In this document: one piece after another, positions 20,123-29,475 of the stretch
Numbering within the stretch: the first letter of the stretch is position 1
Layout of the letters: each line of letters opens with the position of its first letter
Source: Candidatus Methanovorans sp.
Lineage (GTDB): Archaea > Halobacteriota > Methanosarcinia > Methanosarcinales > Methanosarcinaceae
Reading direction: 5' to 3'
Length of the DNA: 41,267 nt
Assembly: GCA_020793565.1 (NCBI GenBank)
Contig: DQIP01000227.1
Location: 1 to 41,267, forward strand
Notes under the pieces: generated by a model
The model's input: only the letters and a program-made list of their open reading frames with translations
Database searches by the model: none
Told to the model about the DNA's origin: nothing
Program-made: the position numbers and the translations under genes

Positions 20123-21958
20123 CTATTTCATGAGAATATCCGAAACCATTTTTGCACCGTCCCCTTCCCCGATCACAGTAACCATATCATCAAATTCCAA
20201 AACAAGATTGCCGTGCGCTATAATCGATTGGTCGCCTCTCCTGACCATTATCAACAGGCTATTTTCAGGAAGTGACAGTTCCTTTATGGCTTTTCCGGCA
20301 ACCTTTGGATTTGTGACCTTTACCTCCAGTATCTCGCCTTCATCCCCTACTTCACACATAGAGAACATGTTAGGCCTGCCAACCATATTATCAAGAACCA
20401 ACGCAGTGGTCATTGGAGGACTCATTGAACTGATACCCAGGTCCCAGAACGCATGCATATTGTCAATATTATTCACCCTTGCAACCATCTGTTCTTCCCT
20501 GAATCCGAACTTGCTCTTTGCGATCTGGCACACAAGGAGATTCGTATTATCCTGGTCCGTGGTGGCCACGACATATTTCGCATTTTCGATCCCTGCCTTT
20601 TTCAGAATATTGAGATCCCCTGCATCACCGTGTACAACCCGGATTCCCATTTTCAATAATTTCTGGCAATTCTCATCTGATGTATCAATAACCACAACAT
20701 TCTCACCGCGCTTCTCAAAACGCCCGGCTAATGTACGACCCACTTCGCCGCCTCCGATTATTATAATTTCCATAGGTATCACTCCTAATAAATTTGCAGC
20801 ATACTTTGACAGGGTCCCTGTCAAAACTACCGTAATGATCACTGTAAAGAACACAAGACCAACAAGCGTTTGCCCACCAGCGATTCCCAGCATATCCAGT
20901 TTAAGCGCGAAATATGTTGCAACCGATGCAGGAACTACGCCTCTTGGGCCTATGAAGGAAATGAAGAGCTTCTCATTCGTACTAAAACGCGCGCCCTTTG
21001 CCGAAACAAATACTGCGATCGGTCGAACCAGAACAACAAGCAAGAGCACAATCGCGATTTCGCCGGCACCTATCAGTGCAATGTCATCGAATTTCAACAT
21101 TGCTGCAAGAAGAATGAAGATCAAAGACAGCATTATGAACACAATATCGGATTTAAATTCCTTTATCGCTCGCTTGTACGGCGTCCCGGACATACCCATA
21201 ATTATACCAAACAGTGCAACAGCCAGTATCCCCGATTCATTTCCAAACGACTCTGAAATGACGTAAGTCAAAAGAACCAGTGTTAGTGTAACCAGTCTGG
21301 CTGTTTGATCGGTGATCACAGGACCTTTTGTCAGGAATCTATCCAATGCTATGCCACTGATCGCTCCCATTAAAATACCGATAAATAAACGGTATGCAAT
21401 AAATCCGATCGCTTCTATTCCTGATAGCTGTGACACAATCCATTCAAACACCATTGCTGCCAGTATTACACTTGCCGCATCATTTAGCACACCTTCAAGT
21501 TCCAGTACTTTGCTTACTTTATGATTTATGTGCAGGTTCCGGACTATTGGTGTTATCACAGTTGGACCGGTTGCTGTAACCAATGCCCCAAAAAGAGCCG
21601 CAAGTTTGAGATCGGCATCAAGCAACAGGTAAGTGAGTAGCGTAGCACCAATAAAAGTGATCAATACGCCAATTGTCGTGAGTTTTAATATACTTTTTTG
21701 GATGGTTCTTATGTGCCTGATATCAATGTGTAGCCCACCATCAAAAACAATAATAGCAACAGAAAATGAAACGATCGCTGTCAAACCATCCCCAAACATT
21801 GTAGGATCAATAAAGTTGAGTACTTCCGGTCCAAAAAGCACGCCTCCAATTAACAAAAATACAATGACCGGAATGTTAAAAATATGACTGAGGAAACGTG
21901 CTGCAAGTCCCATCACCAGCACAGATACAACCAGTTGTAACAGATATATCGAATCCAC
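20123..21958 (-). CDS. Na+/H+ or K+/H+ antiporter with RCK (TrkA) domains
   Basis: About 611 residues. Roughly the first 390 form a 12-13 helix monovalent cation/proton antiporter of the CPA type, beginning LLQLVVSVLVMGLAARFL with GGVLFGPE in the second helix. A cytoplasmic RCK/TrkA-N domain follows: Rossmann motif IIIIGGGEVGRTLAGRF and the acidic ligand in VVVIDTSDENC, then ATTDQDNTNLLVC. A TrkA-C domain (LEVKVTNPKVAGKAIKEL) closes it. Nucleotide binding by RCK would gate ion exchange. The GTG at 21958 is preferred because GGGGAT lies five bases before it; a TTG at 21991 would add 11 residues. Confidence 0.88.
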   Translation of the reverse strand: MDSIYLLQLVVSVLVMGLAARFLSHIFNIPVIVFLLIGGVLFGPEVLNFIDPTMFGDGLTAIVSFSVAIIVFDGGLHIDIRHIRTIQKSILKLTTIGVLITFIGATLLTYLLLDADLKLAALFGALVTATGPTVITPIVRNLHINHKVSKVLELEGVLNDAASVILAAMVFEWIVSQLSGIEAIGFIAYRLFIGILMGAISGIALDRFLTKGPVITDQTARLVTLTLVLLTYVISESFGNESGILAVALFGIIMGMSGTPYKRAIKEFKSDIVFIMLSLIFILLAAMLKFDDIALIGAGEIAIVLLLVVLVRPIAVFVSAKGARFSTNEKLFISFIGPRGVVPASVATYFALKLDMLGIAGGQTLVGLVFFTVIITVVLTGTLSKYAANLLGVIPMEIIIIGGGEVGRTLAGRFEKRGENVVVIDTSDENCQKLLKMGIRVVHGDAGDLNILKKAGIENAKYVVATTDQDNTNLLVCQIAKSKFGFREEQMVARVNNIDNMHAFWDLGISSMSPPMTTALVLDNMVGRPNMFSMCEVGDEGEILEVKVTNPKVAGKAIKELSLPENSLLIMVRRGDQSIIAHGNLVLEFDDMVTVIGEGDGAKMVSDILMK

Positions 21959-22323
21959 GATCAATCCCCGTGTAATGTATGCGTGATACAAATTCTTGCA
22001 ATGGTTTAGACTATAAGGTTACAATGTCTAAATATTAGTATAACTATAAAGTCATATGTAATATGATTTAAATATTTAGTAGATTGTTACTGGCAAGTGT
22101 GGAGGCGTATCTGTTAAATGGAGTATAGTAGTTTATACATTGGGAAAAACGTTTAGTTCTTTGCGGTAATGTCCCAATAAAACTCAAACATTATTCCGAA
22201 TATAATTTTAATACTTGATCACGTTGGAACGCATTGGGTTATCAAACGATTTTTGATACAATCGACGCACGATATTCTGCAAGAGTTTAAGACTTAAATG
22301 TTATAAGCATATCTAAGTATACT
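21959..22323. other. intergenic region between two divergent antiporter genes
   Basis: 365 bp of AT-rich DNA between divergent starts. Several AT tracts could be TATA boxes for either gene, and none stands out. No repeat family member, RNA gene or ORF fragment was recognised. Confidence 0.35.
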
Positions 22324-23271
22324 ATGTATCTTTCAACTGCGCTTTTATTTGCAGCAAGCATTATGCTGATAATAAAAGGAGCCGACTGGTTTATCGAATC
22401 TGCCGTTTCCATTTCTGAAAAAAGCGGCATACCAAAGATTATCATAGGTGCAACGATTGTCAGTTTTGCAACTACTGCACCTGAATTTGCAGTCTCTGCA
22501 ACTGCAGCTTACATGAACCATACTGAAATAGCAATCGGTAATGCTGTTGGTTCTGCTATATGCAATATCGGGCTTGTGCTTGGTTCTACAATAATTATAA
22601 AAGCAATACCAATAAATCTTGGCGCATTCCTGCGCAAAGGTGCATTCATGCTTTTATCGGGCGTGACCCTGATATTAACAACACTTGATGGCATGTTATC
22701 ACGTCTGGACGGAGCGCTGCTATTCTCTATATTCATAGGGTTCATGTATTACAACTACCGTTTGCAGAATGCGATCTTTGACAAGGCGGATTTAAAACCC
22801 GACCGGACGCAGATGATCGGTCTCAAAAAAGACATCGCCTTTTTTGTACTTGGTGCACTGTGCGTTGTGATCGGAAGCCGGATACTGATCGATACCGGAA
22901 TTACCATCGCAAAGATGTTCGGGATTCCGGAAATGATCATCGGGCTGACATTGCTCGCACTCGGCACATCCCTGCCTGAACTTATAACTGCAATATCAGC
23001 AACCATGAAAGGTCACCAGGACCTCTCTATCGGAAATATACTTGGTGCAAATACGATGGATATAGCATTAATTCTCGGTGTCTCGTCCCAGATCCGTCCG
23101 CTAACGATCATACCACAATCAATAAATTTTGATTTTCCTGTTATGATGTTCATCATGGTAATTTTGATACTGTTCGGCATCACAAAAAAACGGTTAGATA
23201 GGTGGGAAGGTGCAGTGATCCTTTGTTCGTATCTTGCCTATGTTGCAGGGCTTTTTTTGTGGTATAGTTAA
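22324..23271 (+). CDS. calcium/sodium antiporter, CaCA family
   Basis: A 315-residue, about 10-helix membrane exchanger. Both inverted alpha-repeats are present: GATIVSFATTAPEFAVS...AIGNAVGSAICNIG near residue 42-84, and GLTLLALGTSLPELITA...SIGNILGANTMDIA near 215-255. The paired Glu and Asn/Asp residues form the cation site. The size and lack of a large cytoplasmic loop match prokaryotic YrbG/MaX1-type exchangers. It probably exports Ca2+ using the Na+ gradient. Divergent from the RCK antiporter. Confidence 0.93.
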   Translation: MYLSTALLFAASIMLIIKGADWFIESAVSISEKSGIPKIIIGATIVSFATTAPEFAVSATAAYMNHTEIAIGNAVGSAICNIGLVLGSTIIIKAIPINLGAFLRKGAFMLLSGVTLILTTLDGMLSRLDGALLFSIFIGFMYYNYRLQNAIFDKADLKPDRTQMIGLKKDIAFFVLGALCVVIGSRILIDTGITIAKMFGIPEMIIGLTLLALGTSLPELITAISATMKGHQDLSIGNILGANTMDIALILGVSSQIRPLTIIPQSINFDFPVMMFIMVILILFGITKKRLDRWEGAVILCSYLAYVAGLFLWYS

Positions 23272-23506
23272 AATGATCTGAAATTCAATCGTTTTTAATG
23301 CAAGCCCCATACATCAAACTGGGTATATACTACTCCGCATGTAAGGAAAAAGGGTATGCTATATTACATAATTTGTCCAATATTTAAATTGCCGGGACAC
23401 CAGCGCAACATTGTAATGGACCTATTGATGCAGGATTTGACCAGTATAGTCTCTTGGTAGCGAATTCAGTAGATAAATAAATATAATAGATCAACCACAG
23501 ATGGAT

Positions 23507-23535
23507 GGAAAAAAAGGCATCCGGAAGGATGCCTT
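23507..23535 (-). terminator. terminator of the dockerin protein gene
   Basis: A perfect 9-bp inverted repeat AAGGCATCC / GGATGCCTT with a four-base loop (23514-23535) overlaps the stop codon. Seven T residues follow on the transcribed strand. Confidence 0.75.
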
Positions 23536-25213
23536 ATGGTGCCTCCTCCTTTTCCACCAGGTATTTTAACAGGTAAAATGCATCTGCAGAAGTTATCTTT
23601 CCATTACCTTCGGCAGGCGCCATATCACTTACAAGCAATGAGGGCATGGGTTCTTTACCTACCAGGTACTTTACTATGTACAATGCATCTGCAGAATTCA
23701 GGTTTCCATCCCGAACAACATCGCCTCGCAAGAGTACAGTTAGTCCGATCACTGAAGTGTTAGTATTGTTGGCCCCGTCTGTTGCAGTAACAACCAGTTC
23801 ATGAATCTGGTTAATGCCATCGGTAGCAGTTGTCACTACTGTCCAGACATCTGTGCCAGCGATTCTCCCCATGACCTGGTTATCCAAGCCTCCGATCGGC
23901 GAAAGATCAATAGTGACATTCACAATACCAGATCCGCTGCCGGTCACAGTTGCACTCAATGCAGTGATATTCGTGCCCGGTATTCTGGGTCTGCCGTTGT
24001 CATTCAGTATCACATCTGGAGTGGCAATTGTATCTGTTATCACCGGAGATTCATTGTTACTTATGCTGAATTCCCCATTGTTTATACTGTGTTCGATCCT
24101 ACTATAACTGGTATAATCGTACAATTTAGATGTGATGGACAATGGTGTTGAACCCGGATATTCTCCTACGGCATGGAAGGTAATAATAGCCAGGACCACA
24201 TCATCATTATGCGATTCAACTGTATCCCATGCTATTATTCGCACTAAGCCTGCTGTGTTATCTATGTTTGAAGTGTGTACTGTAAGAGCATTTCCATCTC
24301 CTGAGGTTACATTCGTTACATGAACTACTGATGAATTGTATGTAACACTGATTTCACCGGAACCCAGGTTACTGGCGTTATTGATCATTATTGATGTAAA
24401 CGCATAGCCGTTTGGCACTGCTGTGACATCACCAATTCGTACAACAGTGGTGGTGCTATGGGTGGCTGCAGTCGTAAAATTATATTCACTGCCCTCACCT
24501 GCATTATCGGTGGCATCCGTGCTGTTGGGTATGTAGTAATATGTAGTCTGTGCGCTCAATCCGCTAAGTGAAATGCTGTGTGAACTGACCAATGCAGTGT
24601 CAGATTCCTCATTTGTGTAGTTACCGGACGTTGTACCGTACCTGATAACACTGTCACTGTCTTTATTCGTATCCCAGGTAATGGTTACTGAATCGTTTGT
24701 CAGATCATTGTTTTTAACATTGCTGATGATCGGTGGTGTTTCGTCTTCATAGTATTCGGTGGAGATGCGGGGATAAGCTATTGTGAATTCACCGTTGACG
24801 ATTGGATCATATGCACCAATCATGAAAATCATATAATGAATATTAACTGGTGTCATATCACCAGCCGACACATCAGTTGGTTTTAGTGTCCATTCAAATG
24901 TATGTGTTTCGTTTGCCTCATAAATTTTGGACGCAAGCTGGTTAAAATCAGCTGGACCATCTAAAAGTTCGAAATGTGTCTCATTGATCAAATTCAATGA
25001 GATATCCAGCTTGCACTCCTGGTACATTGTTGCATTCAACCTGAGTGTGAACTTCTCATTGATTTTCAATAAGGGTTTTACAACTTCTGTATCCTGTAAA
25101 AGTTTATCATTGTAGTATACGTCCATTTCACCATAGGGACTCTTTGCAACAGCAATGCCTGAAAACAATATTAACCACATTGTCAATACAAGGAATATCC
25201 ATCTCAATTTCAT
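23534..25213 (-). CDS. secreted sarcinarray-like protein with Fn3, cohesin and dockerin domains
   Basis: A 559-residue secreted protein. Signal peptide 1-23. Residues about 24-155 (SPYGEMDVYYNDKLL up to AYPRISTEYYED) resemble the MAST domain of methanosarcinal sarcinarray proteins. Residues about 158-248 form a fibronectin III-like domain (SVTITWDTN, TTYYYI). Residues about 256-385 form a cohesin domain (VRIGDVTAVPNGYAFTSIMI to YDYT). About 388-492 is Ig-like. Residues 496-556 form a type I dockerin with two Ca-binding repeats: GDVVRDGNLNSADALYIVKYL, and GNGKITSADAFYLLKYL. No membrane anchor or sorting tail is seen. It may build extracellular assemblies through cohesin-dockerin pairing. No carbohydrate-active domain is present. 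Confidence 0.85.
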   Translation of the reverse strand: MKLRWIFLVLTMWLILFSGIAVAKSPYGEMDVYYNDKLLQDTEVVKPLLKINEKFTLRLNATMYQECKLDISLNLINETHFELLDGPADFNQLASKIYEANETHTFEWTLKPTDVSAGDMTPVNIHYMIFMIGAYDPIVNGEFTIAYPRISTEYYEDETPPIISNVKNNDLTNDSVTITWDTNKDSDSVIRYGTTSGNYTNEESDTALVSSHSISLSGLSAQTTYYYIPNSTDATDNAGEGSEYNFTTAATHSTTTVVRIGDVTAVPNGYAFTSIMINNASNLGSGEISVTYNSSVVHVTNVTSGDGNALTVHTSNIDNTAGLVRIIAWDTVESHNDDVVLAIITFHAVGEYPGSTPLSITSKLYDYTSYSRIEHSINNGEFSISNNESPVITDTIATPDVILNDNGRPRIPGTNITALSATVTGSGSGIVNVTIDLSPIGGLDNQVMGRIAGTDVWTVVTTATDGINQIHELVVTATDGANNTNTSVIGLTVLLRGDVVRDGNLNSADALYIVKYLVGKEPMPSLLVSDMAPAEGNGKITSADAFYLLKYLVEKEEAP

Positions 25214-25526
25214 ATCAAATCCATCCTCCGTATTTCTCTAAAAGAGCTTCGTATCCTTCAGATTTTTCGATCATTCCATTTATCTTATAGCCAACACTTT
25301 TTTAGCCTAAACCAACAATTATGTCGGAATATTCATTAAATTCGAATAAGATATATTTATTTTTACCCAACTTCAAAGAAAAATATTCTGCATCCGTTTT
25401 AAGCGAATGGTTAATTTATTTGTATTCCCCCACATACGCCTGTCATGAAAATATGTTTAAGGTACAGTGTTACCGTTACCGATCATCCTGAAGCTTGATA
25501 CTCCCATATCATAAGTTTACATGTTA

Positions 25527-25593
25527 ATATAGGAATTTCTAAATGATGCCCACGTATATAAAGAATACCCAATATATATTTTATGTTGCTAAT
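25527..25593 (+). repeat. R3 repeat with TATA box, copy 1
   Basis: This ~65-bp segment closely resembles the last 56 bases of the window (41212-41267). Shared blocks are ATATAGG, ATTTCT, AATGA, GTATATAAAGAA and TTGC. GTATATAAAG is a good archaeal TATA box. It could be a promoter carried on a repeated element or a paralogous upstream region. Confidence 0.55.
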
Positions 25594-25706
25594 ATTACTT
25601 ATGTGTAAAGTGCGACCGGAAAACAATAAAAAGTCTCGATTATTTAGCAGAAATGGAGGAGATTGGAGCATCAGTCCCCGCCGCAGACACCACATTCCAC
25701 TGCTGC

Positions 25707-25771
25707 CAACCCTACAATCCAACTCTACAATTCAACCCTACAATCCAACTCTACAATTCAACCCTACAATT
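25707..25771 (+). repeat. 13-bp tandem repeat, five units
   Basis: Five head-to-tail 13-bp units alternate CAACCCTACAATC and CAACTCTACAATT, so the higher-order period is 26 bp. There are no spacers of CRISPR type. Copy number could vary between strains. Confidence 0.9.
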
Positions 25772-25931
25772 CTAAGATCTGCAAATACGATACCGCTTGA
25801 AAACAGTATTGTATTTCATATTTATGGCGTTGGAACATGCCGCGCTGCGCACGTGTGGTCGCGCAGTTTTTCACATCTGTCGTAACTCCTTCCGTTTAGC
25901 GACATTGCATTGTTAACACGACACCTGTCTA

Positions 25932-26393
25932 TCATCTCACCGATATTTTCCCAAAAACTATCTCCACAGCCTCCCTGGCATCTTTCGCCACTATTACCCC
26001 ATCGATCTTCCACTTTGATTCAAGCACAACTACAGTTTTCCCCATCTTAAGCGAAAGTGCGATCTCAGAGAGGGTACCGTATTCGCCATTTACTGCGATC
26101 AATGCATCAGAAGACTGTGCAATAATAGCGTTCCTTGCATGCCCCATCGCGCTCAATATGGCAATGTCGATGTAAGGATTTGCATCTTCGCGCCTGCTTC
26201 CTGGTAAGATGCCTATTGTGGTGCCACCTTCTTTATTTGCACCACGCGCTGCGGCTTGCATAACACCACCAAGTCCGCCGCATATCAGGATCGCACCGCG
26301 TTTTGCGATCTCCCGTCCTACATTTTCTGCTATCGTTGCGATACTATCATCGCACATTCCCGCACCAATAACACCTATCAGTTTACTGGCCAT
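25932..26393 (-). CDS. TIGR00725-type SLOG/LOG-fold protein
   Basis: About 153 residues with a Rossmann-like nucleotide-binding fold of the SLOG superfamily. It starts KLIGVIGAGMCDD, then has LICGGLGGVMQAAARGA, GTTIGILPG and VNGEYGTLSEIALSLKMGK, the conserved GGxGGxM and GxxGTxxE-like patterns. Members are often annotated as lysine decarboxylase-like or nucleotide-processing, but no specific substrate can be assigned. ATG at 26393 is chosen over an upstream TTG. It lies 30 bases after tsr3 on the same strand, so the two are probably cotranscribed. Confidence 0.8.
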   Translation of the reverse strand: MASKLIGVIGAGMCDDSIATIAENVGREIAKRGAILICGGLGGVMQAAARGANKEGGTTIGILPGSRREDANPYIDIAILSAMGHARNAIIAQSSDALIAVNGEYGTLSEIALSLKMGKTVVVLESKWKIDGVIVAKDAREAVEIVFGKISVR

Positions 26394-26423
26394 GACCAAC
26401 CAACTGCCTCACTTTAATTTTAA

Positions 26424-26945
26424 TCACATGTATTCGTCCTGTATCCGTAACATCTCACGGCTATCCTTTGCCCGGGAATAATCTTCCAGGGGTTCATGGT
26501 TCAACTCTAAAAATGTGTGTCCCCAGTTGAACTTGGAAAGAATATTGGATGCCTGTTCTTTATATCCGAGTATGTATAGTGATGCCGCAAATGCTTCGAC
26601 CGAATTTAACTTGAAAGGTTTGCCGAAATTCACAGGATTTGCAGCCACAAGATAGGGAAGAGCGCGGTGCTGGAGTTTTTTCATTTGCAGTTGTGGGAAC
26701 ACGCGTTCTACTTCATTCCATGAACAATCCAGGACAGTGATGCCGCGCGATGTGCTATCTGCGGGTGAAAGCGCTTTTTCTGCCATCGGGTCAAGAAGTA
26801 TCGAGCCGCGCGGGATGGCCTGTATATTCTCAAAAAGGTGCGCAAGTCCGAAACGGGCCAGTTTCTTTCCTGTGCACTTTTTCGGGTCACATTGTCTGGC
26901 GTGGTATATGTAAAGTTTTACGCTTCTTGTACTTTTATAATTCAT
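26424..26945 (-). CDS. tsr3: Tsr3, small-subunit rRNA aminocarboxypropyltransferase
   Basis: A 173-residue Tsr3 (DUF367/RLI-associated) protein. The family transfers the aminocarboxypropyl group of SAM to a modified uridine of small-subunit rRNA during ribosome maturation. Visible conserved segments are [20 protein letters not shown] at the N-terminus, [42 protein letters not shown] and [15 protein letters not shown]. Normal length for archaeal Tsr3. Upstream neighbour in a two-gene unit with the SLOG protein. Confidence 0.93.
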   Translation of the reverse strand: MNYKSTRSVKLYIYHARQCDPKKCTGKKLARFGLAHLFENIQAIPRGSILLDPMAEKALSPADSTSRGITVLDCSWNEVERVFPQLQMKKLQHRALPYLVAANPVNFGKPFKLNSVEAFAASLYILGYKEQASNILSKFNWGHTFLELNHEPLEDYSRAKDSREMLRIQDEYM

Positions 26946-27256
26946 ATCTTTTCAGTTTGTAGCATGTACCTGTTATTATGCTTTATGCATAATACTTATA
27001 CAATAGGCAGGTGTGTAATGGATTGACAAAGTAATGGTGTAATATGCAATCCTCAGTTTTGTCAGCATTTTAAAGCGACATTTGTTGCAATTATTATGTT
27101 CGTGTGGCAGAACTCACAGGAAATAATTGCGAAGATATGAGGTTGCAGATTGAGTAAATTTGTCGCAGGGCCATCATCTCGGAAGATTTATATTTGAATT
27201 GTTCGCAAATAGAATATCTTTATTCCATTTCATATCATATGGGAGGAATGCCAATA
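26946..27256 (+). promoter_or_regulatory. promoter region of the liv operon
   Basis: A 311-bp gap between divergent tsr3 and livK. A TATA-like ATTTATATTT (27185-27194) lies about 65 bases before the chosen livK start, giving a leader of about 40 bases. GGGAGG at 27241-27246 is the ribosome site. No operator could be identified. Confidence 0.45.
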
Positions 27257-28546
27257 ATGAAAATTCCCAAAGGAACAATATTGATTACATCACTGATACT
27301 TGCAGCCATTATTACTGCAGGTTGTACTGCCCCCACTGATGAAACAGAAGTGCCGGATTCCATCAAGATCGGACTTGTAGCACCGCTATCCGGTGGTGCT
27401 TCTGATGTAGGAAACGATATGAAACAGGCTGCCATACTTGCAGTTGAAGAAATTAATGCCGATGGCGGTGTATTTGTCAAGGATTATGGAACAAAAATAC
27501 CACTGGAATTGTTAGAAGGAGATACCCAGACCTCACCGACCGAAGGTGTAACTGCAGTGGAGCGATTGATCACCAGTGAGAACGTTGTAGTGCTGGTAGG
27601 CGGTTTTTCCAGCGGCGTCACACTGGCAAACCAGGTGCCTGCTGCCGGTAAAGTGCCATACATTATTACAGGTGCATCCAGTTCACAGGTAACAAGGAGA
27701 ACTGAGATAGATACCAGTTATTTCTACCATTACTGCTCAACCACTGATGACTATTCACAGCCCATCCTGCAATTCTTTGTAGATAACCTCAAACCATTGG
27801 TTGCCGCAGACAGGAATTTGAAACTTGCATTGATATACCGTGATGATGCCTATGGAAAAGGTGTAATTGATTCCAGTATAGCATACATTGAGAATAACGA
27901 CCTGCCCATAGAGTTGGTGGCACAGGAGAAATATCCCACAGATGAAACTGATTTCCACACATATCTTACCAAAATAGCAGATGCAAAACCTGATGCTGTG
28001 TACACAGTTGGTTTTGTGAAAGACACATCCAGCATTTATATTCAGGGACAGAGGGATGTAGGTCTTAACACGATCTACATGGCTGTGGAATGCAACGAGG
28101 ACCCGGCCTTCTACGAACTACTTGGTGAATGGGGCAACGGCCAGTTGCTTGAGAGCAAGTTTGCACCTTATGCTGCCGATTATACTGCTATGATAAAGCC
28201 GTATAAGGAAGCATATCTTGCCAAATGGGGCGTTATGCCCGGTATGATGGGCGCTGACACCTATGACGGCATATACCTGGCAGTTTCTGCAATAGAACGT
28301 GCAGGTACCCTGGACAGGACTGCTGTCAATGATGCCATTAAACAAACAAATGAATCGGAAATGCTGATTTTGATGGAAGGCGGGAACATCGCCTTTGATG
28401 AGCACAATGAGATATCACCGAAGATATTCATTGAACAGATGTTCTGGAACAATGAAACTGAAGAACTCAGACCTGTTATTGTACTGCCCGAAAACCTGAA
28501 GAGCCAGGATTTCGTACTGCCTGACAGCTATGAAAGTGGTGGATAA
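27257..28546 (+). CDS. livK: ABC transporter substrate-binding lipoprotein, branched-chain amino acid type
   Basis: About 429 residues, a periplasmic-binding type I (LivK/Leu-Ile-Val receptor) protein. It has a hydrophobic signal and a lipobox-like LILAAIITAGC, so it is probably lipid- or membrane-anchored outside the cell. The mature part opens IKIGLVAPLSGGASDVG and has GVTAVERLI...VLVGGFSSGV, typical of the ligand pocket region. Amino acids are the usual ligands, but urea and amides are also known, so the substrate is unproven. The ATG at 27257 is chosen because GGAGG lies 10 bases upstream; the ATG at 27248 is too close. First gene of livKHM. Confidence 0.9.
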   Translation: MKIPKGTILITSLILAAIITAGCTAPTDETEVPDSIKIGLVAPLSGGASDVGNDMKQAAILAVEEINADGGVFVKDYGTKIPLELLEGDTQTSPTEGVTAVERLITSENVVVLVGGFSSGVTLANQVPAAGKVPYIITGASSSQVTRRTEIDTSYFYHYCSTTDDYSQPILQFFVDNLKPLVAADRNLKLALIYRDDAYGKGVIDSSIAYIENNDLPIELVAQEKYPTDETDFHTYLTKIADAKPDAVYTVGFVKDTSSIYIQGQRDVGLNTIYMAVECNEDPAFYELLGEWGNGQLLESKFAPYAADYTAMIKPYKEAYLAKWGVMPGMMGADTYDGIYLAVSAIERAGTLDRTAVNDAIKQTNESEMLILMEGGNIAFDEHNEISPKIFIEQMFWNNETEELRPVIVLPENLKSQDFVLPDSYESGG

Positions 28547-28560
28547 ATAATCCACCTTTT
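28538..28560 (+). terminator. stem-loop between livK and livH
   Basis: GGTGGAT / ATCCACC with a five-base loop, followed by TTTT, overlaps the livK stop codon. It may act as a partial terminator or 3' stabiliser, giving more binding protein than permease, as is common in such operons. Confidence 0.5.
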
Positions 28561-28601
28561 CATTTATTTTGAGTATTTACTTATTATGAGTATTTATTAC
28601 C

Positions 28602-29474
28602 ATGGCTGAAATAACGACATTGATACAGATATTTATCTGGGGGCTGACCGCCGGATGTATCTACGTGCTCATGGCAGTGGGCCTGAACATGATATTCGGA
28701 GTTATGAAAGTGGTAAACTTTGCACATGGTGAAATCATGATGCTGGGCGCTTTCACCAGTTTTTGGGTGTATCATTACACAGGACTTAATCCATACTTTG
28801 TCATGTTTATATCCATGTTACTCGTTGGTATTTTTGGTGTCATAATAGAGCGTTATGGTTTCAGGAAGGTACAGGGTACCGGAAAACTTAACGAGATATT
28901 CTTAAGTCTGGGGCTAATTTATATTCTTCAAAACGCAGCTGTAAAATTATGGACCGATGATATCAGGAAGATCAATAGTCCGTTCAGTTCAATGACGCTG
29001 GATCTGGGAATGATGAACATAACATATGACCGGATTATTGCAATTGTCTTTACGGCATTGATACTTATTAGCCTATATTTATTCCTTACAAGAACCGATG
29101 TGGGTCGGGCGTTAAGGGCCACGAGCCAGAACCATGAGGCAGCTATGTTAATGGGTGTGAATGTCAATCACATGTATATGCTGAGTTTCGGTATAGGGTC
29201 AGCCCTTGCCGCAGCAGCAGGTACAGTTGCTGCCATACTTACCCCATTCAACCCGTATATGGGCACCATACCCGGTATAATGGCATTCACAGTGATCATT
29301 ATAGGTGGTCTTGGCAGCATACCCGGTGCTATCATCGCAGGATTGATGCTTGGACTTGTGCAGAATTTTACCATATTCTATTTCGGAGGGGCATGGAAAG
29401 AAGCAGTGGCATTTGTACTCCTGATCATAGTGCTTATAATAAAACCGACCGGCCTTTTCGGGGAGGATCACTGA
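28602..29474 (+). CDS. livH: ABC transporter permease, LivH type
   Basis: A 290-residue inner-membrane permease with about eight hydrophobic segments. It opens IFIWGLTAGCIYVLMAVGLNM, followed by MKVVNFAHGE, the standard LivH motif. The later MAFTVIIIGGLGSIPGAIIAGLMLG is the cytoplasmic coupling region that contacts the ATPase. Full length. It follows livK by 55 bases and is one base ahead of livM. Confidence 0.94.
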   Translation: MAEITTLIQIFIWGLTAGCIYVLMAVGLNMIFGVMKVVNFAHGEIMMLGAFTSFWVYHYTGLNPYFVMFISMLLVGIFGVIIERYGFRKVQGTGKLNEIFLSLGLIYILQNAAVKLWTDDIRKINSPFSSMTLDLGMMNITYDRIIAIVFTALILISLYLFLTRTDVGRALRATSQNHEAAMLMGVNVNHMYMLSFGIGSALAAAAGTVAAILTPFNPYMGTIPGIMAFTVIIIGGLGSIPGAIIAGLMLGLVQNFTIFYFGGAWKEAVAFVLLIIVLIIKPTGLFGEDH

Positions 29475-29475
29475 C

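Larger units (their letters stand above)
25214..25931. other. 718-bp intergenic stretch with two repeats
   Basis: No gene is supported here. It holds an R3 repeat with a TATA box (25527-25593) and a 13-bp tandem repeat (25707-25771). Short open frames over these repeats have no recognisable domain and are not believed. Confidence 0.5.

Noticed and set aside
20030-20275. Small plus-strand gene starting MQWFKMKRITK
   Set aside because: Overlaps the antiporter's 3' end in antisense and has no recognisable domain.
20088-21266. 392-codon plus-strand frame opposite the RCK antiporter
   Set aside because: Antisense shadow; the minus-strand product has complete antiporter and RCK motifs.
25707-25771. 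Possible CRISPR array
   Set aside because: Units are 13 bp with no unique spacers, so it is a simple tandem repeat.
25583-25885. 100-residue plus-strand protein
   Set aside because: Most of it translates the 13-bp tandem repeat and has no ribosome site.
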